A DNA stretch of 64,000 nt. Origin: a bacterium. Its GTDB lineage: Bacteria > Pseudomonadota > Alphaproteobacteria > Caulobacterales > Caulobacteraceae. The position numbers and the translations under genes were made by a program. The notes below the pieces were generated by a model, which searched no databases, was not told the DNA's origin, and worked only from the letters and a program-made list of their open reading frames with translations. Positions 44,424 through 54,037 of the stretch are shown one piece after another. The stretch is taken from contig JAVBXP010000014.1 in assembly GCA_030824495.1 (NCBI GenBank), positions 1 to 64,000 of the forward strand, read 5' to 3'. The number at the start of each line of letters is the position of its first letter. Position 1 is the first letter of the stretch.

Positions 44424-45043
44424 TCCAGAAACCGCGCCAGGAGGGCAAGCCCGGCGCTCTGCGACTTTTCAGGGTGAAATTGTACGCCCGCTACATTGCC
44501 CTTGGCGACCGCGGCGGGGAACTTTCCGCCATGGTCGACATAGGCCGCCACATCGCTTTCGTCCGTCGGGTAGAAGGCGAAGGAGTGGGTGAAGTACATG
44601 GGGGCCTCGCCGATCTCGCTGACCAGCGGCGGACCGCTGAGCGAAATCAGGTTGTTCCAGCCCATATGCGGGATCTTGGCGGCCTTGTCGGCGGGTTCGA
44701 CGCGACGGACGTCGCCCTCGATCCAGCCGAGGCCGGGGGTCTCGCCGAACTCCAGGCCGCGCGAGGCCAGGAGTTGCATGCCGACGCAGACGCCGAGGAA
44801 CGGGCGGCCTTTGGCCTGCACCGCCTGCGTCATGCCTTCGATCAGACCGGGACGTTCGCCCAGCGCCTTCATGCAGGCCGCAAAGGCCCCCACGCCAGGC
44901 AGCATGACGCGATCGGCGGCGGCCACGACCTCAGGATCGCTGGTGACGACGATGTTTGCGCGGCCATCGGCGGCGCGGACGAGGGCCTTTTCGGCCGAGC
45001 GAAGGTTGCCCGACCCGTAGTCGATCAGGGCGACGCTCTGCAT
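44411..45043 (-). CDS. hisH: Imidazole glycerol phosphate synthase subunit HisH
   Basis: Glutamine amidotransferase that feeds ammonia to HisF, 210 residues. The nucleophile cysteine is in FLGVCVGMQLLASRG, and the His-Glu pair in VQFHPEKSQSAG. ATG at 45043 gives the usual MQSVALIDYGSGNLRS start. It lies 10 bp after hisB. Confidence 0.97.
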   Translation of the reverse strand: MQSVALIDYGSGNLRSAEKALVRAADGRANIVVTSDPEVVAAADRVMLPGVGAFAACMKALGERPGLIEGMTQAVQAKGRPFLGVCVGMQLLASRGLEFGETPGLGWIEGDVRRVEPADKAAKIPHMGWNNLISLSGPPLVSEIGEAPMYFTHSFAFYPTDESDVAAYVDHGGKFPAAVAKGNVAGVQFHPEKSQSAGLALLARFLEWRP

Positions 45044-45053
45044 GGGATGAATC

Positions 45054-45644
45054 CTAGAGAACGCCCTTGGTCGACGGAGCGTGACCATGGGTCTTGGGGT
45101 CGAGTTCAATGGCGGTGCGCAGGGCGCGGGCAAGCGCCTTGAAACCGCTTTCGGCGATGTGGTGGCTATTGTCGCCGTAGAGGGTTTCCAAATGCACGCA
45201 GGCGCCCAGGTTCATGGCGAAGGCGTGGTGGAATTCCTTGAACAGCTCGGTGTCGAACTCGCCGATTTTCGGGGTCTTGAATGCGACGTTCCAGATCAGA
45301 TAGGGGCGATTGGAGAGGTCGATGGCGCAGCGCGCCAGCGTCTCGTCCATCGGGATATAGGCGTGACCGAAGCGGCGGATGCCCTTGAAGCCGTCCAGCG
45401 CCTTGTGGATCGCCTGACCGAGGACAATGCCGGTGTCTTCCACGGTGTGGTGGAAGTCGATGTGCAGGTCGCCCTTGGTGCGGACCTTCAGGTCGATGCC
45501 GCCGTGGCGGGCGAAGGCGTCCAGCATATGGTCGAAGAAGCCGATGCCGGTCTCGACATCGGACACGCCAGAGCCGTCCAGATCCACGCTGACCGTGATC
45601 TGGGTCTCTTTAGTGTTGCGGCTGACTTCCGCCGTTCGCGACAT
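45054..45644 (-). CDS. hisB: Imidazoleglycerol-phosphate dehydratase
   Basis: Mn-dependent dehydratase of histidine synthesis; 196 residues, monofunctional (no phosphatase domain). [14 protein letters not shown] and [16 protein letters not shown] carry the metal-binding His/Glu residues. ATG at 45644 is used; a TTG two codons upstream is possible. First gene of hisBHAFE. Confidence 0.96.
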   Translation of the reverse strand: MSRTAEVSRNTKETQITVSVDLDGSGVSDVETGIGFFDHMLDAFARHGGIDLKVRTKGDLHIDFHHTVEDTGIVLGQAIHKALDGFKGIRRFGHAYIPMDETLARCAIDLSNRPYLIWNVAFKTPKIGEFDTELFKEFHHAFAMNLGACVHLETLYGDNSHHIAESGFKALARALRTAIELDPKTHGHAPSTKGVL

Positions 45645-45664
45645 TTCCAAACGTCCTTTGGGCC

Positions 45665-46654
45665 TCAGAGTCCTTTGGTAGCCGCTAGGTCTTTCAGATT
45701 AACCAACGGGCGCGGACCATAGTGCGAGATCACCTCGGACGCCGCGAGGGATCCGAGCTGGCCGCAGACATTGAGCGGCCGGCCGGTCGCGAGGCCGAAC
45801 ATGAACCCGGCTGCGTATTGGTCGCCTGCGCCGGTCGTGTCCACGACTTTCTCTACCGGATAGGCCGGAACGGCGAAGGTTTCCCCGCCGGCGGCCACGA
45901 CGGACCCCTGCGCGCCTTTGGTGACGGCGGCGATCTTGACCTTGGAGCACAGCGCCGCGACGGCGGCGTCGAAGTCGTTGGTCTGGAAGAGGGAGGTCAC
46001 CTCGGTGTCGTTGGCGAACACCAGATCGACCTGGGTCTCAAGGAAGCCAAGCAGCGCCTCGCGGTGGCGATCGACCACGAAGCCGTCCGAGAGGGTGATG
46101 GCGATCATTCGGCCCGACGCGCGGGCCAGGCCCGCCGCCTTGGCGAAAGCCTTGCGGGCCGCTTCGGCGTCAAACAGGTAGCCTTCGAGATAGACGATCT
46201 TCGCCGCCTCGATGACGGCCGGATCGATGTCGTCGGAGGTGAACTCGGTCGAGGCGCCCAGGAAGGTGGACATGGTCCGCTCGCCGTCGGGCGTGACATT
46301 GATCATCGAGACCGCCGTGGCCTTGCCGTTCAGCAGGGGAGGGGTGTCGAAATGGGCGCCGATGGCGCGCATGTCGTGGGTGAAGACCTTGCCCAATTGG
46401 TCGCCGGCGACCTTGCCGAGGAAGGCGGCCTTCCCGCCGAACGAGGCGATCCCGGCGATGGTGTTGCCGGCCGAACCGCCCGAGGCTTCGACGCCCGGCG
46501 CCATGGCCGCGTAGATCGCGGCGCTGCGGGTCTCGTCGACCAGCATCATGGAACCCTTGTCCATGGCTTGCTGCACCAGGAATTCGTCGGTCGCCGGGGC
46601 GATCACGTCGACGATGGCGTTGCCGATGGCGGCGACGTCGTAGAGCTCAGTCAT
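45665..46654 (-). CDS. PfkB-family sugar/nucleoside kinase (adenosine kinase type)
   Basis: 329 residues of the ribokinase fold. The second PfkB signature [16 protein letters not shown] is near 278-293 with the catalytic Asp, and the N-terminal [10 protein letters not shown] and the [27 protein letters not shown] block are typical of bacterial adenosine kinase-like members. It probably phosphorylates a nucleoside or sugar; the exact substrate is inferred from family only. It lies directly upstream of hisB on the same strand (20-bp gap), so it may be cotranscribed. Confidence 0.88.
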   Translation of the reverse strand: MTELYDVAAIGNAIVDVIAPATDEFLVQQAMDKGSMMLVDETRSAAIYAAMAPGVEASGGSAGNTIAGIASFGGKAAFLGKVAGDQLGKVFTHDMRAIGAHFDTPPLLNGKATAVSMINVTPDGERTMSTFLGASTEFTSDDIDPAVIEAAKIVYLEGYLFDAEAARKAFAKAAGLARASGRMIAITLSDGFVVDRHREALLGFLETQVDLVFANDTEVTSLFQTNDFDAAVAALCSKVKIAAVTKGAQGSVVAAGGETFAVPAYPVEKVVDTTGAGDQYAAGFMFGLATGRPLNVCGQLGSLAASEVISHYGPRPLVNLKDLAATKGL

Positions 46655-46788
46655 GCGGGAGGGCCGGCTTTCGCGAGAATTGGCCTCGGGTCCTACAAGG
46701 AAAGCGTTGGCAGGGAAAGGGTCGGGGGCCGCCGCAGCAACCGTCCTGACGCCCAGGTGTTGATGTCGGGCAGTTCGGAGAAGTGACC

Positions 46789-47067
46789 ATGGGTATTTTC
46801 AAGAACGACAAGGCCAAGGCGGCGGCGAGTAGCGCTGGGTCGAGCGGCGCCGCCGCTGACTCCGCGGTTGAGGGCCGCCCACATGGCGACCGGGGCAGCG
46901 ATGGGCCGCACTCAAGGCCGATCGAGCCGCTTGGCGAGAACGAAAAGCACGATCAGCTCGCCGAGAAGGAAAAGAATGCCGAGGATCGGCAGGAAGCCCT
47001 GCTGGACGAAGGTCTGGAAGAGAGCTTCCCCAGCAGTGACCCGGTCAGCGTTAAGCGGATCACCTGA
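46789..47067 (+). CDS. Small hydrophilic hypothetical protein with ESFPSSDP motif
   Basis: 92 residues, no signal or membrane segment. An Ala/Ser/Gly-rich start is followed by a charged region (GENEKHDQLAEKEKNAEDRQEALLDEG), and it ends with LEESFPSSDPVSVKRIT. The terminal acidic-aromatic-SDP motif recurs at the C-terminus of many small proteobacterial proteins of unknown role. It is predicted to be largely disordered. ATG at 46789 with GGAG at 46777-46780. Confidence 0.7.
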   Translation: MGIFKNDKAKAAASSAGSSGAAADSAVEGRPHGDRGSDGPHSRPIEPLGENEKHDQLAEKEKNAEDRQEALLDEGLEESFPSSDPVSVKRIT

Positions 47068-47079
47068 CCACGTGCGGTC

Positions 47080-47217
47080 TTAGCCGCCGGTGATGGCGAG
47101 CAGGGCGAAGGGTCCGAAGATCACGACCACGGCGATCGCCAGGATGACATCGCGGACGACGCCCTCTGCGCGGCTGCGAGCCTTGAGATCAATCGATTGA
47201 GGATAGGTGCAGGTCAC
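47080..47217 (-). CDS. 45-residue membrane protein
   Basis: GTG at 47217 is preceded by AGGAG at ideal distance. It reads a polar start (VTCTYPQSIDLKARSRAEG), then one membrane helix (VVRDVILAIAVVVIFGPFALLAI), and ends TGG-stop. It is convergent with the small hydrophilic gene. No family was recognised. The good ribosome site and clean hydrophobic segment make it a likely real small protein. Confidence 0.55.
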   Translation of the reverse strand: MTCTYPQSIDLKARSRAEGVVRDVILAIAVVVIFGPFALLAITGG

Positions 47218-47283
47218 AGGGGGCTCCTACAGCGTGTGAACGCCTAGGATATGGGCCTTCGGGGCCTGTGCTGACAAACGAGC

Positions 47284-48219
47284 TTAGGGCGCGCCAGTTG
47301 ACTGCAGGTCAACCGGGCGCGCCAGGCCATCGGCCTGGGCCTGCTCCAGCAGCCAGGACCTGAACCGGCGGATGTTCGGCTGATCAGCTTTTTCGGGCAG
47401 AGAGAGGATCCGCTGGCTGAACGGGCTGGGAACCGTCAGGTCGAACGGTTGCACCAGGCGGCCATTGGCGAGGTCGTCCATCACCATGGCGTGGTGGGCC
47501 AGGGCCACGCCCCGATCGGACAGCGCGGCCTCCACCGCCAGATAGGTGTTCGAGAACCTTGGGCCGGGACGGGGATCGACCTTGTCGGCGCCCGCCGCCG
47601 CCAGCCAGTCGGCCCATTCCGGTTCGTCCGACAGCATCAGGACGTCGTGCAGCAGGGTGACGCGGGCCAGATCGTTCGGGTGGTCGAACGGTCCGAACTT
47701 CTCCAGCAGGCCGGGGCTGCAAACCGGGGTCATGATGGTGTCGAACAGGTGGGTGACGTGCAGGCCCGGATAGGGCCCTCGGCCCAGCCGGATAGCCACA
47801 TCGACATTGTCGCGGGCCAGATCCTTAGGGGTGTCGGAGGCCGAGACCAGGATCTGGACGTCGGGATAGCGCCGCTGGAAGTCGTGCAGGCGCGGCACTA
47901 GCCAGCGGGCCGCCAGGGAATGGATCACCGTCACCACCAGCGGGGCGTCGCGCCGCGAGCGCACCGCGTCCACCGCCGACTGCAGGGTGGAGAGCCCTTG
48001 CTGGACGCCGATGGCGAGTTGGGCGCCGGCCTCGGTCAACCGGACCGCGCGGTTGAAGCGGTCGAACAGCCGGACCTCCAGCTCGGCTTCAAGCCCCTTG
48101 ATGTGGCGCGAGACCGCGCCGGGCGTGATGGCCAGTTCGTCGGCGGCCTGCAGGAAGCTGCCGTGCCGGGCGCAGGCCTCGAACACCCGCAAGGCGTTGA
48201 GCGGCAGTCGTCCGTTCAC
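47284..48219 (-). CDS. LysR-family regulator (GcvA-like)
   Basis: 311 residues. The N-terminal helix-turn-helix (LNALRVFEACARHGSFLQAADELAITPGAVSRHIKGLE) is followed by the effector domain. The RLPLNALRVFEA start and RLGRGPYPGLHVTHLFDT segment resemble the GcvA/AmpR branch. Targets are unknown. GTG at 48219 overlaps the nth stop (GTGA), so translation is coupled to the DNA-repair gene, which is unusual for a LysR gene. Confidence 0.88.
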   Translation of the reverse strand: MNGRLPLNALRVFEACARHGSFLQAADELAITPGAVSRHIKGLEAELEVRLFDRFNRAVRLTEAGAQLAIGVQQGLSTLQSAVDAVRSRRDAPLVVTVIHSLAARWLVPRLHDFQRRYPDVQILVSASDTPKDLARDNVDVAIRLGRGPYPGLHVTHLFDTIMTPVCSPGLLEKFGPFDHPNDLARVTLLHDVLMLSDEPEWADWLAAAGADKVDPRPGPRFSNTYLAVEAALSDRGVALAHHAMVMDDLANGRLVQPFDLTVPSPFSQRILSLPEKADQPNIRRFRSWLLEQAQADGLARPVDLQSTGAP

Positions 48220-48890
48220 GACGCCACGAACATCGACTTTGACGGGCAGAGATCGGAGATCTCGCATTCCTCACATTTAGGGCGCCTAGCCGTGCAGATG
48301 TAGCGGCCGTGTAGAATGAGCCAATGGTGGGCGCGGGTGAGGTAGGGCTCCGGAACGATCGCCATCAGGTCGGCCTCGACCTGGTCGGGGGTCTTGGCGA
48401 CGGACAGCTTCAGCCGGTGGGCGAGGCGGAAGACGTGGGTGTCGACGGCGATGGCCGGTTCGATCCGCAGTTCGTTCAGCACCACGCTGGCGGTTTTTCG
48501 GCCGACGCCGGGCAGCGCCATCAGGGCCTCTCGGTTCAGCGGAACCTCGCCGCCGTGCTGCTCGACGATCATCTTGGCCGCGGCGATCACGTTCTTGGCC
48601 TTGGTGCGGAAGAGGCCGATGGAGGCGATGTAGGGGATCAGACCCTCTTCGCCTAAGGCCAGCATTTCCTCAGGCGTGTCGGCCACCGCGAACAGCTTGG
48701 CGGTCGCCTTGTTCACCCCGACGTCGGTGGCCTGGGCCGAGAGCGCGACGGCGACGACCAGGGTGTAGGGGCTGTGATAGTTCAGCTCGGTGCGCGGGTC
48801 GTCGCTTAGCGACAGGAAGCGGTGGAACAGTTCCTCGACCCGGGCCTTCTCGGCGGGGCTGACGCGCTTCTTGGTAACGGGCTTGGCCAT
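48216..48890 (-). CDS. nth: Endonuclease III
   Basis: DNA glycosylase/AP lyase that removes oxidised pyrimidines; 224 residues. The helix-hairpin-helix LPGVGRKTASVVLNE holds the region of the catalytic Lys, followed by the conserved Asp in AVDTHVFRLAHRL. The [4Fe-4S] cysteine pattern C-X6-C-X2-C-X5-C is visible in CTARRPKCEECEISDLC. It starts with ATG at 48890 and is coupled to the LysR gene. Confidence 0.96.
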   Translation of the reverse strand: MAKPVTKKRVSPAEKARVEELFHRFLSLSDDPRTELNYHSPYTLVVAVALSAQATDVGVNKATAKLFAVADTPEEMLALGEEGLIPYIASIGLFRTKAKNVIAAAKMIVEQHGGEVPLNREALMALPGVGRKTASVVLNELRIEPAIAVDTHVFRLAHRLKLSVAKTPDQVEADLMAIVPEPYLTRAHHWLILHGRYICTARRPKCEECEISDLCPSKSMFVAS

Positions 48891-48977
48891 GTCGGCGCGA
48901 CCATCGCCCGCGTCGCGCGGCTCGCCAAGAGCTTGAGGCTTTGCACGGCGGTTTTCCGGGCTAAACTCGCGTCCACG

Positions 48978-49454
48978 ATGGATGGCCTCGTCTACATGGA
49001 CGCCGTGATCACCCCCAACCGCTCGCTGTCCCAGCGAGGGTTCGTGGTGCTGATCTGCGTGGTCACCTTCTTCAATTGCGCGGCGGCCGCGGTTTTCCTG
49101 GCGATGGGGGCGACCCTGGTGCCGTTGTTCCTTGGGCTGGACCTCCTGGCGATTACGGCCGCGTTCCTCGCCAGCTACGCCGCCGCCAAACGGATCGAGC
49201 GGGTTATGGTCACGTCCCGCGAAGTGCGCGTCGTCTACGAAACCCCAAAGTCACGCGAAGTGATCTGGGAAAGCCCCACCGCCTTCACCCGCGTCGCGCG
49301 CGAAGTCGACGAGGATGACGTGGTGGTCGGTGTCCGCCTGGCCCTGTCAGGCCGCCACGCTCACGTGGCCGCCGCCCTGAGCCCCGCCGAACGCGCCGAC
49401 TTCGCTCATGCTTTGGAACGGGCGATCTATGACGCCCGGCGCGGGCGGGTTTAG
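48978..49454 (+). CDS. DUF2244 integral membrane protein
   Basis: 158 residues with two adjacent membrane helices (about 20-65, GFVVLICVVTFFNCAAAAVFLAMGA then LFLGLDLLAITAAFLASYA) and a cytosolic C-terminal domain with ERVMVTSREVRVVYETPKS. It matches DUF2244. The function is unknown; these genes often sit near nth in alphaproteobacteria. Its last 4 bp overlap the convergent hydrolase gene. Confidence 0.85.
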   Translation: MDGLVYMDAVITPNRSLSQRGFVVLICVVTFFNCAAAAVFLAMGATLVPLFLGLDLLAITAAFLASYAAAKRIERVMVTSREVRVVYETPKSREVIWESPTAFTRVAREVDEDDVVVGVRLALSGRHAHVAAALSPAERADFAHALERAIYDARRGRV

Positions 49455-50131
49455 CTGATAGGGCGGACGCCCAACATCCACGCGCGGGCGGCGTCCAGCG
49501 CTTCATCCATCACCTCGGCGTCCTTGCGCCCGCTCTTGGCGGGGACGTGGAAGGCGTGGTCGGCGGCGTCGAGCAGCTTGAGGGTGGCGAGTTCGCCAAG
49601 ATGATCGACCGTGGCCTGCAGCAGGTCGAGCTTGGCGAACTCGTCGCGCGAACCCTGCAGGAAGAGCTGCGGGATTTTGATCTCACCGAGGTGCTCGGCG
49701 CGCTCGACCCCAGGCTTGGCGGGCGGGTGCAGGGGAAAGGCGAAGAAGATCAGGCCGCGCACGCCGGGCAACGGCTCGGCCGCCTGGGCTTGCGAGGTCA
49801 TGCGTCCGCCGAACGACCTGCCGCCGGCGAACAGCGGCAGGTCGGGGGCCAGGCGCGCGGCCTGCGCGATGGCGGCGCGGACGGCTTCGTGCGCTACGGC
49901 CGGCGTGTCGGGCCGTTTCGATCCGCGCTCCATATAGGGGAAGTTGTAGCGCAGGGTCGCGACGCCACGCTGGGCCAGCCCTTCGGCGATCGCGGTCATT
50001 GATTTGTGCGCCATGCTGGCGCCCGCGCCATGGGCCAGCACCAGGACCGCCGCCGCATCCTCCGGCTTCATCCAGAGGCCGGAAACGGCGCGATCTTCGC
50101 CGAGATCGATGGCGACGGGATCGGGCGTCAT
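49451..50131 (-). CDS. Alpha/beta hydrolase (KANL3/Tex30-like)
   Basis: 226 residues. VLVLAHGAGASMAHKSM has the oxyanion region, the nucleophile elbow is GGRSFGGRMT (Ser), the Asp is in LFLQGSRDEFAKL, and the His in DAADHAFHVP. It is a soluble hydrolase of unknown substrate. Its ATG overlaps the stop of the upstream gene (ATGA). Confidence 0.87.
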   Translation of the reverse strand: MTPDPVAIDLGEDRAVSGLWMKPEDAAAVLVLAHGAGASMAHKSMTAIAEGLAQRGVATLRYNFPYMERGSKRPDTPAVAHEAVRAAIAQAARLAPDLPLFAGGRSFGGRMTSQAQAAEPLPGVRGLIFFAFPLHPPAKPGVERAEHLGEIKIPQLFLQGSRDEFAKLDLLQATVDHLGELATLKLLDAADHAFHVPAKSGRKDAEVMDEALDAARAWMLGVRPIS

Positions 50132-50970
50132 TTGCCTGCCTTCAGCTCCAGGCCTTTCACGATCATGAGCTTGGCGAGGTTCGCGCCAGGGATCACGAAG
50201 TTGAGCGTCTCGGCGCCCACATCCAGCAGGAATTTCGGCTCCAGGGCCTTACCCAGGTACTGCTCGAACGTGGCGCCGCCGACCTTGGTTTCGCCGGTGA
50301 TGGCGTCGAACTCGACCACCGCTTCCTTGTCGCCGCGCCGATAGCGGAAGGCGTGGACCGGGCGGTAGTAGAGATCGACGGCCTCGACCCGCACCAGCTC
50401 CTCGGTCACGCGGTCGGCGTCGATCTTGCCGATCGCCGAGGCGATGACATCGCGCACCACCATCGAGGCCTTGGCCTCTGGCGGCACGATGACCATACCC
50501 TCGGCCGTGGCGGCCGCGAGGGCGTCGGCGTTCGTCTCGATGGCGTCATGCTGCAGATAGTTGGCCAGGGCAGGGGAGGCCTGCTTGTTCAGGCCGTCGA
50601 TGAAGGTTTCGCGGCGGGTTTCCTCGCGGCAGGCCTCGAGCCCGACGATCTGGATCTGGTTGCTGCTGGCCGGCAGGACGGTTTCGCCGATGGTGACTTC
50701 GCGGACTTCGGGCGGCACTTTCACCATGTAGGTGCGGGTGCGCTCATAGGCGGTGGCGGTCGAGACGGTGACGCGCCAGAACGGTTGCAGCCGTCGCTCG
50801 CGATAAACGACGGCGAACTCGTCGTCCTTGGGCTGGGCGAACAGGCCGGTCACGCGGGCCAGGGCGCCGAACGCCTCCAGCCGCTTGGACCAGGCGCGGC
50901 CCTCGGCATGCTCCAGGCTGAAGCGATCGGTCATCCGGAAGATGCGCTCTTCGGCGAGTTCGACCTGCAT
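50128..50970 (-). CDS. Conserved hypothetical protein
   Basis: 280 residues, no signal peptide or membrane helix. It begins MQVELAEERIFRMTDRFS and contains YERTRTYMVKVPPEVREVTIG, a central ATAEGMVIVPPEAKASMVVRDVI helix region and a C-terminal VDLYYRPVHAFRYRRGDKEAVVEFDAITGE segment that resembles a beta-hairpin domain seen in membrane-associated stress proteins. I could not name the family. ATG at 50970 has GGGGAG upstream. It is coupled to the hydrolase gene. Confidence 0.7.
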   Translation of the reverse strand: MQVELAEERIFRMTDRFSLEHAEGRAWSKRLEAFGALARVTGLFAQPKDDEFAVVYRERRLQPFWRVTVSTATAYERTRTYMVKVPPEVREVTIGETVLPASSNQIQIVGLEACREETRRETFIDGLNKQASPALANYLQHDAIETNADALAAATAEGMVIVPPEAKASMVVRDVIASAIGKIDADRVTEELVRVEAVDLYYRPVHAFRYRRGDKEAVVEFDAITGETKVGGATFEQYLGKALEPKFLLDVGAETLNFVIPGANLAKLMIVKGLELKAGK

Positions 50971-51082
50971 GTGGGGCTCCCCAGCAGTTGCCGGGGAATT
51001 CATCGACGTTTGCGGGGGCGAGGCAAGCGGCGATTGCGGGAGTGGGCCGCGCTCGCCGGGGTTAAGCGCCCACTCCCCGTTC

Positions 51083-51186
51083 GTCATCCCCGGGCTTGTC
51101 CCGGGGATCCATACGCGCCGAAGGTCCCAGACAACTCTCGGCAAGCCGGCGTTTATGGGTGGCCGGCACAAGAGGCCGGCCATGAC
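51083..51186. repeat. Extragenic palindromic element, family C (long form)
   Basis: It opens with GTCATCCCCGGG-CTTGT-CCCGGGGATCC and closes with GGCCGGC-ACAAGA-GGCCGGCCATGAC, so the whole is bounded by GTCAT and ATGAC. It lies between hslU and the hypothetical gene. Confidence 0.8.
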
Positions 51187-51212
51187 GATCGGACGGGTGG
51201 GGCCGCCGTCTC

Positions 51213-52520
51213 TTACAGAATGAACCGGCTCAAGTCGGTGTTCTGGGCCAGCTCGCCGACGCGGGCCTTCACATAGGCGGCGTCGACGGCGAAGGTTTCG
51301 CCCGAGCGGTCGGAGGCGGTGTAGCTGACTTCCTCCAGCACCTTTTCCAGCACGGTCTGAAGGCGACGCGCGCCGATGTTCTCGACCGAGTTGTTCACGG
51401 TGACGGCGGCGTCGGCGACCGCGTCGATGGCGTCCTCGGTGAAGGTGAGGGTGACGCCCTCGGTCAGCAGCAGGGCCTGGTGCTGACGGATCAGGTTGGC
51501 TTCCGGCTCGGTCAGGATGCGGCGGAAGTCGTCTCGGGTCAGGGCCTTCAGTTCGACGCGGATCGGCAGCCGGCCTTGCAGTTCGGGCAGCAGATCAGAC
51601 GGCTTGGCGACGTGGAACGCGCCCGAGGCGATGAACAGGATGTGGTCGGTCTTCACCGGTCCGTACTTGGTCGAGACCGTGGTGCCTTCGATCAGCGGCA
51701 GCAGGTCGCGCTGCACGCCCTCGCGGGAGACGTCGGCCCCGCCCGAGCGTTCGCGGCTGGTCGCCACCTTGTCGATCTCGTCCAGGAAGACGATGCCCTG
51801 GTTCTCGGCCAGTTCCAGGGCTTCCTGGGTCAGGGCCTCCTGGTCCAGCAGCTTGTCGCTTTCCTCGGCGATCAGCGGCGCCCAGGCGCCGGTGACGGTG
51901 GTCTTGTGGGTTTTGGTGCGGCCGCCGAAGGCCTTGCCCATCATCTCGCCGAGATTGAGCATGCCCATCTGCGCGCCCGGCTGACCGGGAATGTCGAAGG
52001 TCGGCATGCCGCCGCCGGTGTCGGCCAGGGTCAGCTCGACTTCCTTGTCGTCGAGTTCGCCGGCCCGCAGCTTCTTGCGGAAGCTGTCGCGCGCGGCGGT
52101 GGAGCCGGGACCGGTGAGGGCGTCCAGCAGCCGCTCCTCTGCGCCGGCCTCGGCGCGGGCGCGGACGGCGGCCCGGCGCTTGTCGCGGACCATGGCCATG
52201 GCGCTTTCCACCAGGTCGCGGACGATCTGATCGACGTCGCGGCCGACATAGCCGACCTCGGTGAACTTGGTGGCCTCGACCTTCAGGAACGGGGCATGGG
52301 CGAGCTTGGCCAATCGCCGGGCGATCTCGGTCTTGCCGACGCCGGTCGGGCCGATGAGGAGGATATTCTTGGGCGTGACCTCGTCGCGCAGATCGGCGGG
52401 CACGCGGCGGCGGCGCCAGCGATTGCGCAGGGCGACGGCGACGGCCTTCTTGGCGTCGGGGTGACCGACGATGAAGCGGTCGAGTTCGGAGACGATTTCG
52501 CGGGGGGAAAATTCAGTCAT
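51213..52520 (-). CDS. hslU: ATP-dependent protease ATPase subunit HslU
   Basis: AAA+ unfoldase that feeds substrates to HslV; 435 residues. Walker A is [16 protein letters not shown] near residue 55, the sensor/Walker B region FLDEIDKVA near 250, and the C-terminus ends DLSRFIL, the tail that activates HslV. ATG at 52520. It is separated from hslV by an NTF2-like gene, which is not the usual hslVU arrangement. Confidence 0.97.
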   Translation of the reverse strand: MTEFSPREIVSELDRFIVGHPDAKKAVAVALRNRWRRRRVPADLRDEVTPKNILLIGPTGVGKTEIARRLAKLAHAPFLKVEATKFTEVGYVGRDVDQIVRDLVESAMAMVRDKRRAAVRARAEAGAEERLLDALTGPGSTAARDSFRKKLRAGELDDKEVELTLADTGGGMPTFDIPGQPGAQMGMLNLGEMMGKAFGGRTKTHKTTVTGAWAPLIAEESDKLLDQEALTQEALELAENQGIVFLDEIDKVATSRERSGGADVSREGVQRDLLPLIEGTTVSTKYGPVKTDHILFIASGAFHVAKPSDLLPELQGRLPIRVELKALTRDDFRRILTEPEANLIRQHQALLLTEGVTLTFTEDAIDAVADAAVTVNNSVENIGARRLQTVLEKVLEEVSYTASDRSGETFAVDAAYVKARVGELAQNTDLSRFIL

Positions 52521-52536
52521 GTCGGGGGCTAGATAA

Positions 52537-53394
52537 TTACGACTGGGCCTCGGCGACAGGGAGAATCTGATCGAAGACCAGTCTCCAGCCCTCAGCGCGG
52601 CTCTGCCAGATGCGGACATAGTGGCCGCGGGCGGGCTTTTCGCCCTGCGTCCAGGCCGCGTCGCCATAGGTCCAGGCGAGGTCGCCGGCGCTCGAGGCGC
52701 CTCCGCCCAGGGCTGAGAATTGGATCTGTGCGGCGCGGGTGGACAGCTCGACGAGGACGGCCGCCTGCGTGGTGGCGGGCGCCGCCGGCGATCCGGCCAC
52801 CCGGGCGTCAGGGCTGAGCGCCGCCAGATAGGCGCCCTTGGCGTCCGAGGCGGCGCCGGCGGCCAGGGCCGCTTCGGCGGCGCGAACCTCGCTCATCGCT
52901 TGGTCGGCGGTGGCGGAAGGGCCGCTCGAAGTAGGTAGATAGGTTGGTTGGGAGCCCTGGGACGGAGCTTGGCCGTGAGCGCTGGCGGCTCCACCGTCAT
53001 AGAGCCACTTCCAGCCCCCGTCCGGCTGCTTGGCCCAGACGGTGAAATACCAGCCGCTTTTCCGGCCGTCATAGGTGGCCGGGCCGGTGGTGAAGCCGAG
53101 GTCGCCGGAGCGCGCGATGCCGGCCCACAGCGGCCACCAGACCAGCGGCGGACCCTTCTGGTCGGGCCGCTTGGCGTAGAGGTCGTGGGCCTTGACGGGA
53201 CCCGGGGCGAACACGATGGCGTCGGGCGCCGAGTGCTTCAGGAACGAGGCCTTGATCCCCATCGCCAGACCGTCGGCGGCGAAGGCCCGCTCGGCGGCCA
53301 CCACGACAGCCGGATCGCCCGTCATCTTCGCCGGAGCCGCCATCGCCGGCATGGCGATGAGCAGCAGGGCGAGGCTGAGGCTAGAGGCTCTCAA
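52537..53394 (-). CDS. Secreted protein with two NTF2/DUF4440-like domains
   Basis: 285 residues: signal peptide 1-19 (ending AMAA), then a domain with [33 protein letters not shown] and [37 protein letters not shown], typical of SnoaL/DUF4440 proteins. A Ser/Pro linker precedes a second, similar domain (about 165-280) ending [19 protein letters not shown]. The function is unknown. The TTG start at 53394 overlaps the hslV end by 14 bp. Confidence 0.75.
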   Translation of the reverse strand: MRASSLSLALLLIAMPAMAAPAKMTGDPAVVVAAERAFAADGLAMGIKASFLKHSAPDAIVFAPGPVKAHDLYAKRPDQKGPPLVWWPLWAGIARSGDLGFTTGPATYDGRKSGWYFTVWAKQPDGGWKWLYDGGAASAHGQAPSQGSQPTYLPTSSGPSATADQAMSEVRAAEAALAAGAASDAKGAYLAALSPDARVAGSPAAPATTQAAVLVELSTRAAQIQFSALGGGASSAGDLAWTYGDAAWTQGEKPARGHYVRIWQSRAEGWRLVFDQILPVAEAQS

Positions 53395-53929
53395 CCGTGA
53401 GTTCTCCGTTGGTGTAGACGCAGATCCGCGCCGCGATGCCCATCGCCTTGCGGGCCACCTCCTCGGCCGACAGCGAGGAGTCGGCCAGCGCCAAGGCCGC
53501 GGCCAGGGCGTAGTTGCCGCCCGAGCCGATGGCCGCGACGCCGGTTTCCGGCTCCAGCACGTCGCCCACCCCGGTGACGGTGAAGATGGAGTCCTTGTCG
53601 GCGACCAGCAGCATGGCTTCCAGCTTGCGGAGATAGCGGTCGGTCCGCCAATCCTTGGCGAGATCGACGCAGGCCCGCGCCAACTGGTCGGGATACTGCT
53701 CCAGCTTGGCCTCCAGCCGCTCGATCAGGGTGAAGGCGTCGGCTGTGGCGCCGGCGAAGCCCGCCAGGACCTTGCCGCCGGCCAGGGTGCGGACCTTTCG
53801 GGCGTTGCCCTTGACCACGGTTTGGCCCATCGAGACCTGACCGTCGCCGGCGATCACGGTCTTGCCGTCCTTGCGTACCGCGAGGATCGTGGTTCCGTGC
53901 CAATCTGGAAAGTTCGAGGCTGTCATCAT
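53381..53929 (-). CDS. hslV: ATP-dependent protease peptidase subunit HslV
   Basis: Proteasome-like threonine peptidase, about 182 residues. The propeptide ends at HG and the catalytic Thr13 begins [40 protein letters not shown] and [14 protein letters not shown] are conserved. Starts at ATG 53929 or 53926; the longer frame upstream is not homologous. It heads the operon hslV - NTF2-like - hslU. Confidence 0.96.
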   Translation of the reverse strand: MMTASNFPDWHGTTILAVRKDGKTVIAGDGQVSMGQTVVKGNARKVRTLAGGKVLAGFAGATADAFTLIERLEAKLEQYPDQLARACVDLAKDWRTDRYLRKLEAMLLVADKDSIFTVTGVGDVLEPETGVAAIGSGGNYALAAALALADSSLSAEEVARKAMGIAARICVYTNGELTVESL

Positions 53930-54037
53930 GCTGCGGATGTGGCCAGCGGTCCCGGTGAGGTCAAGCGTGATACGCTTAGTTAGGACAGGCGAGCGGCGAG
54001 CAGGAACCGGTCTGCGCCAAGATTGGACAACGGCACG

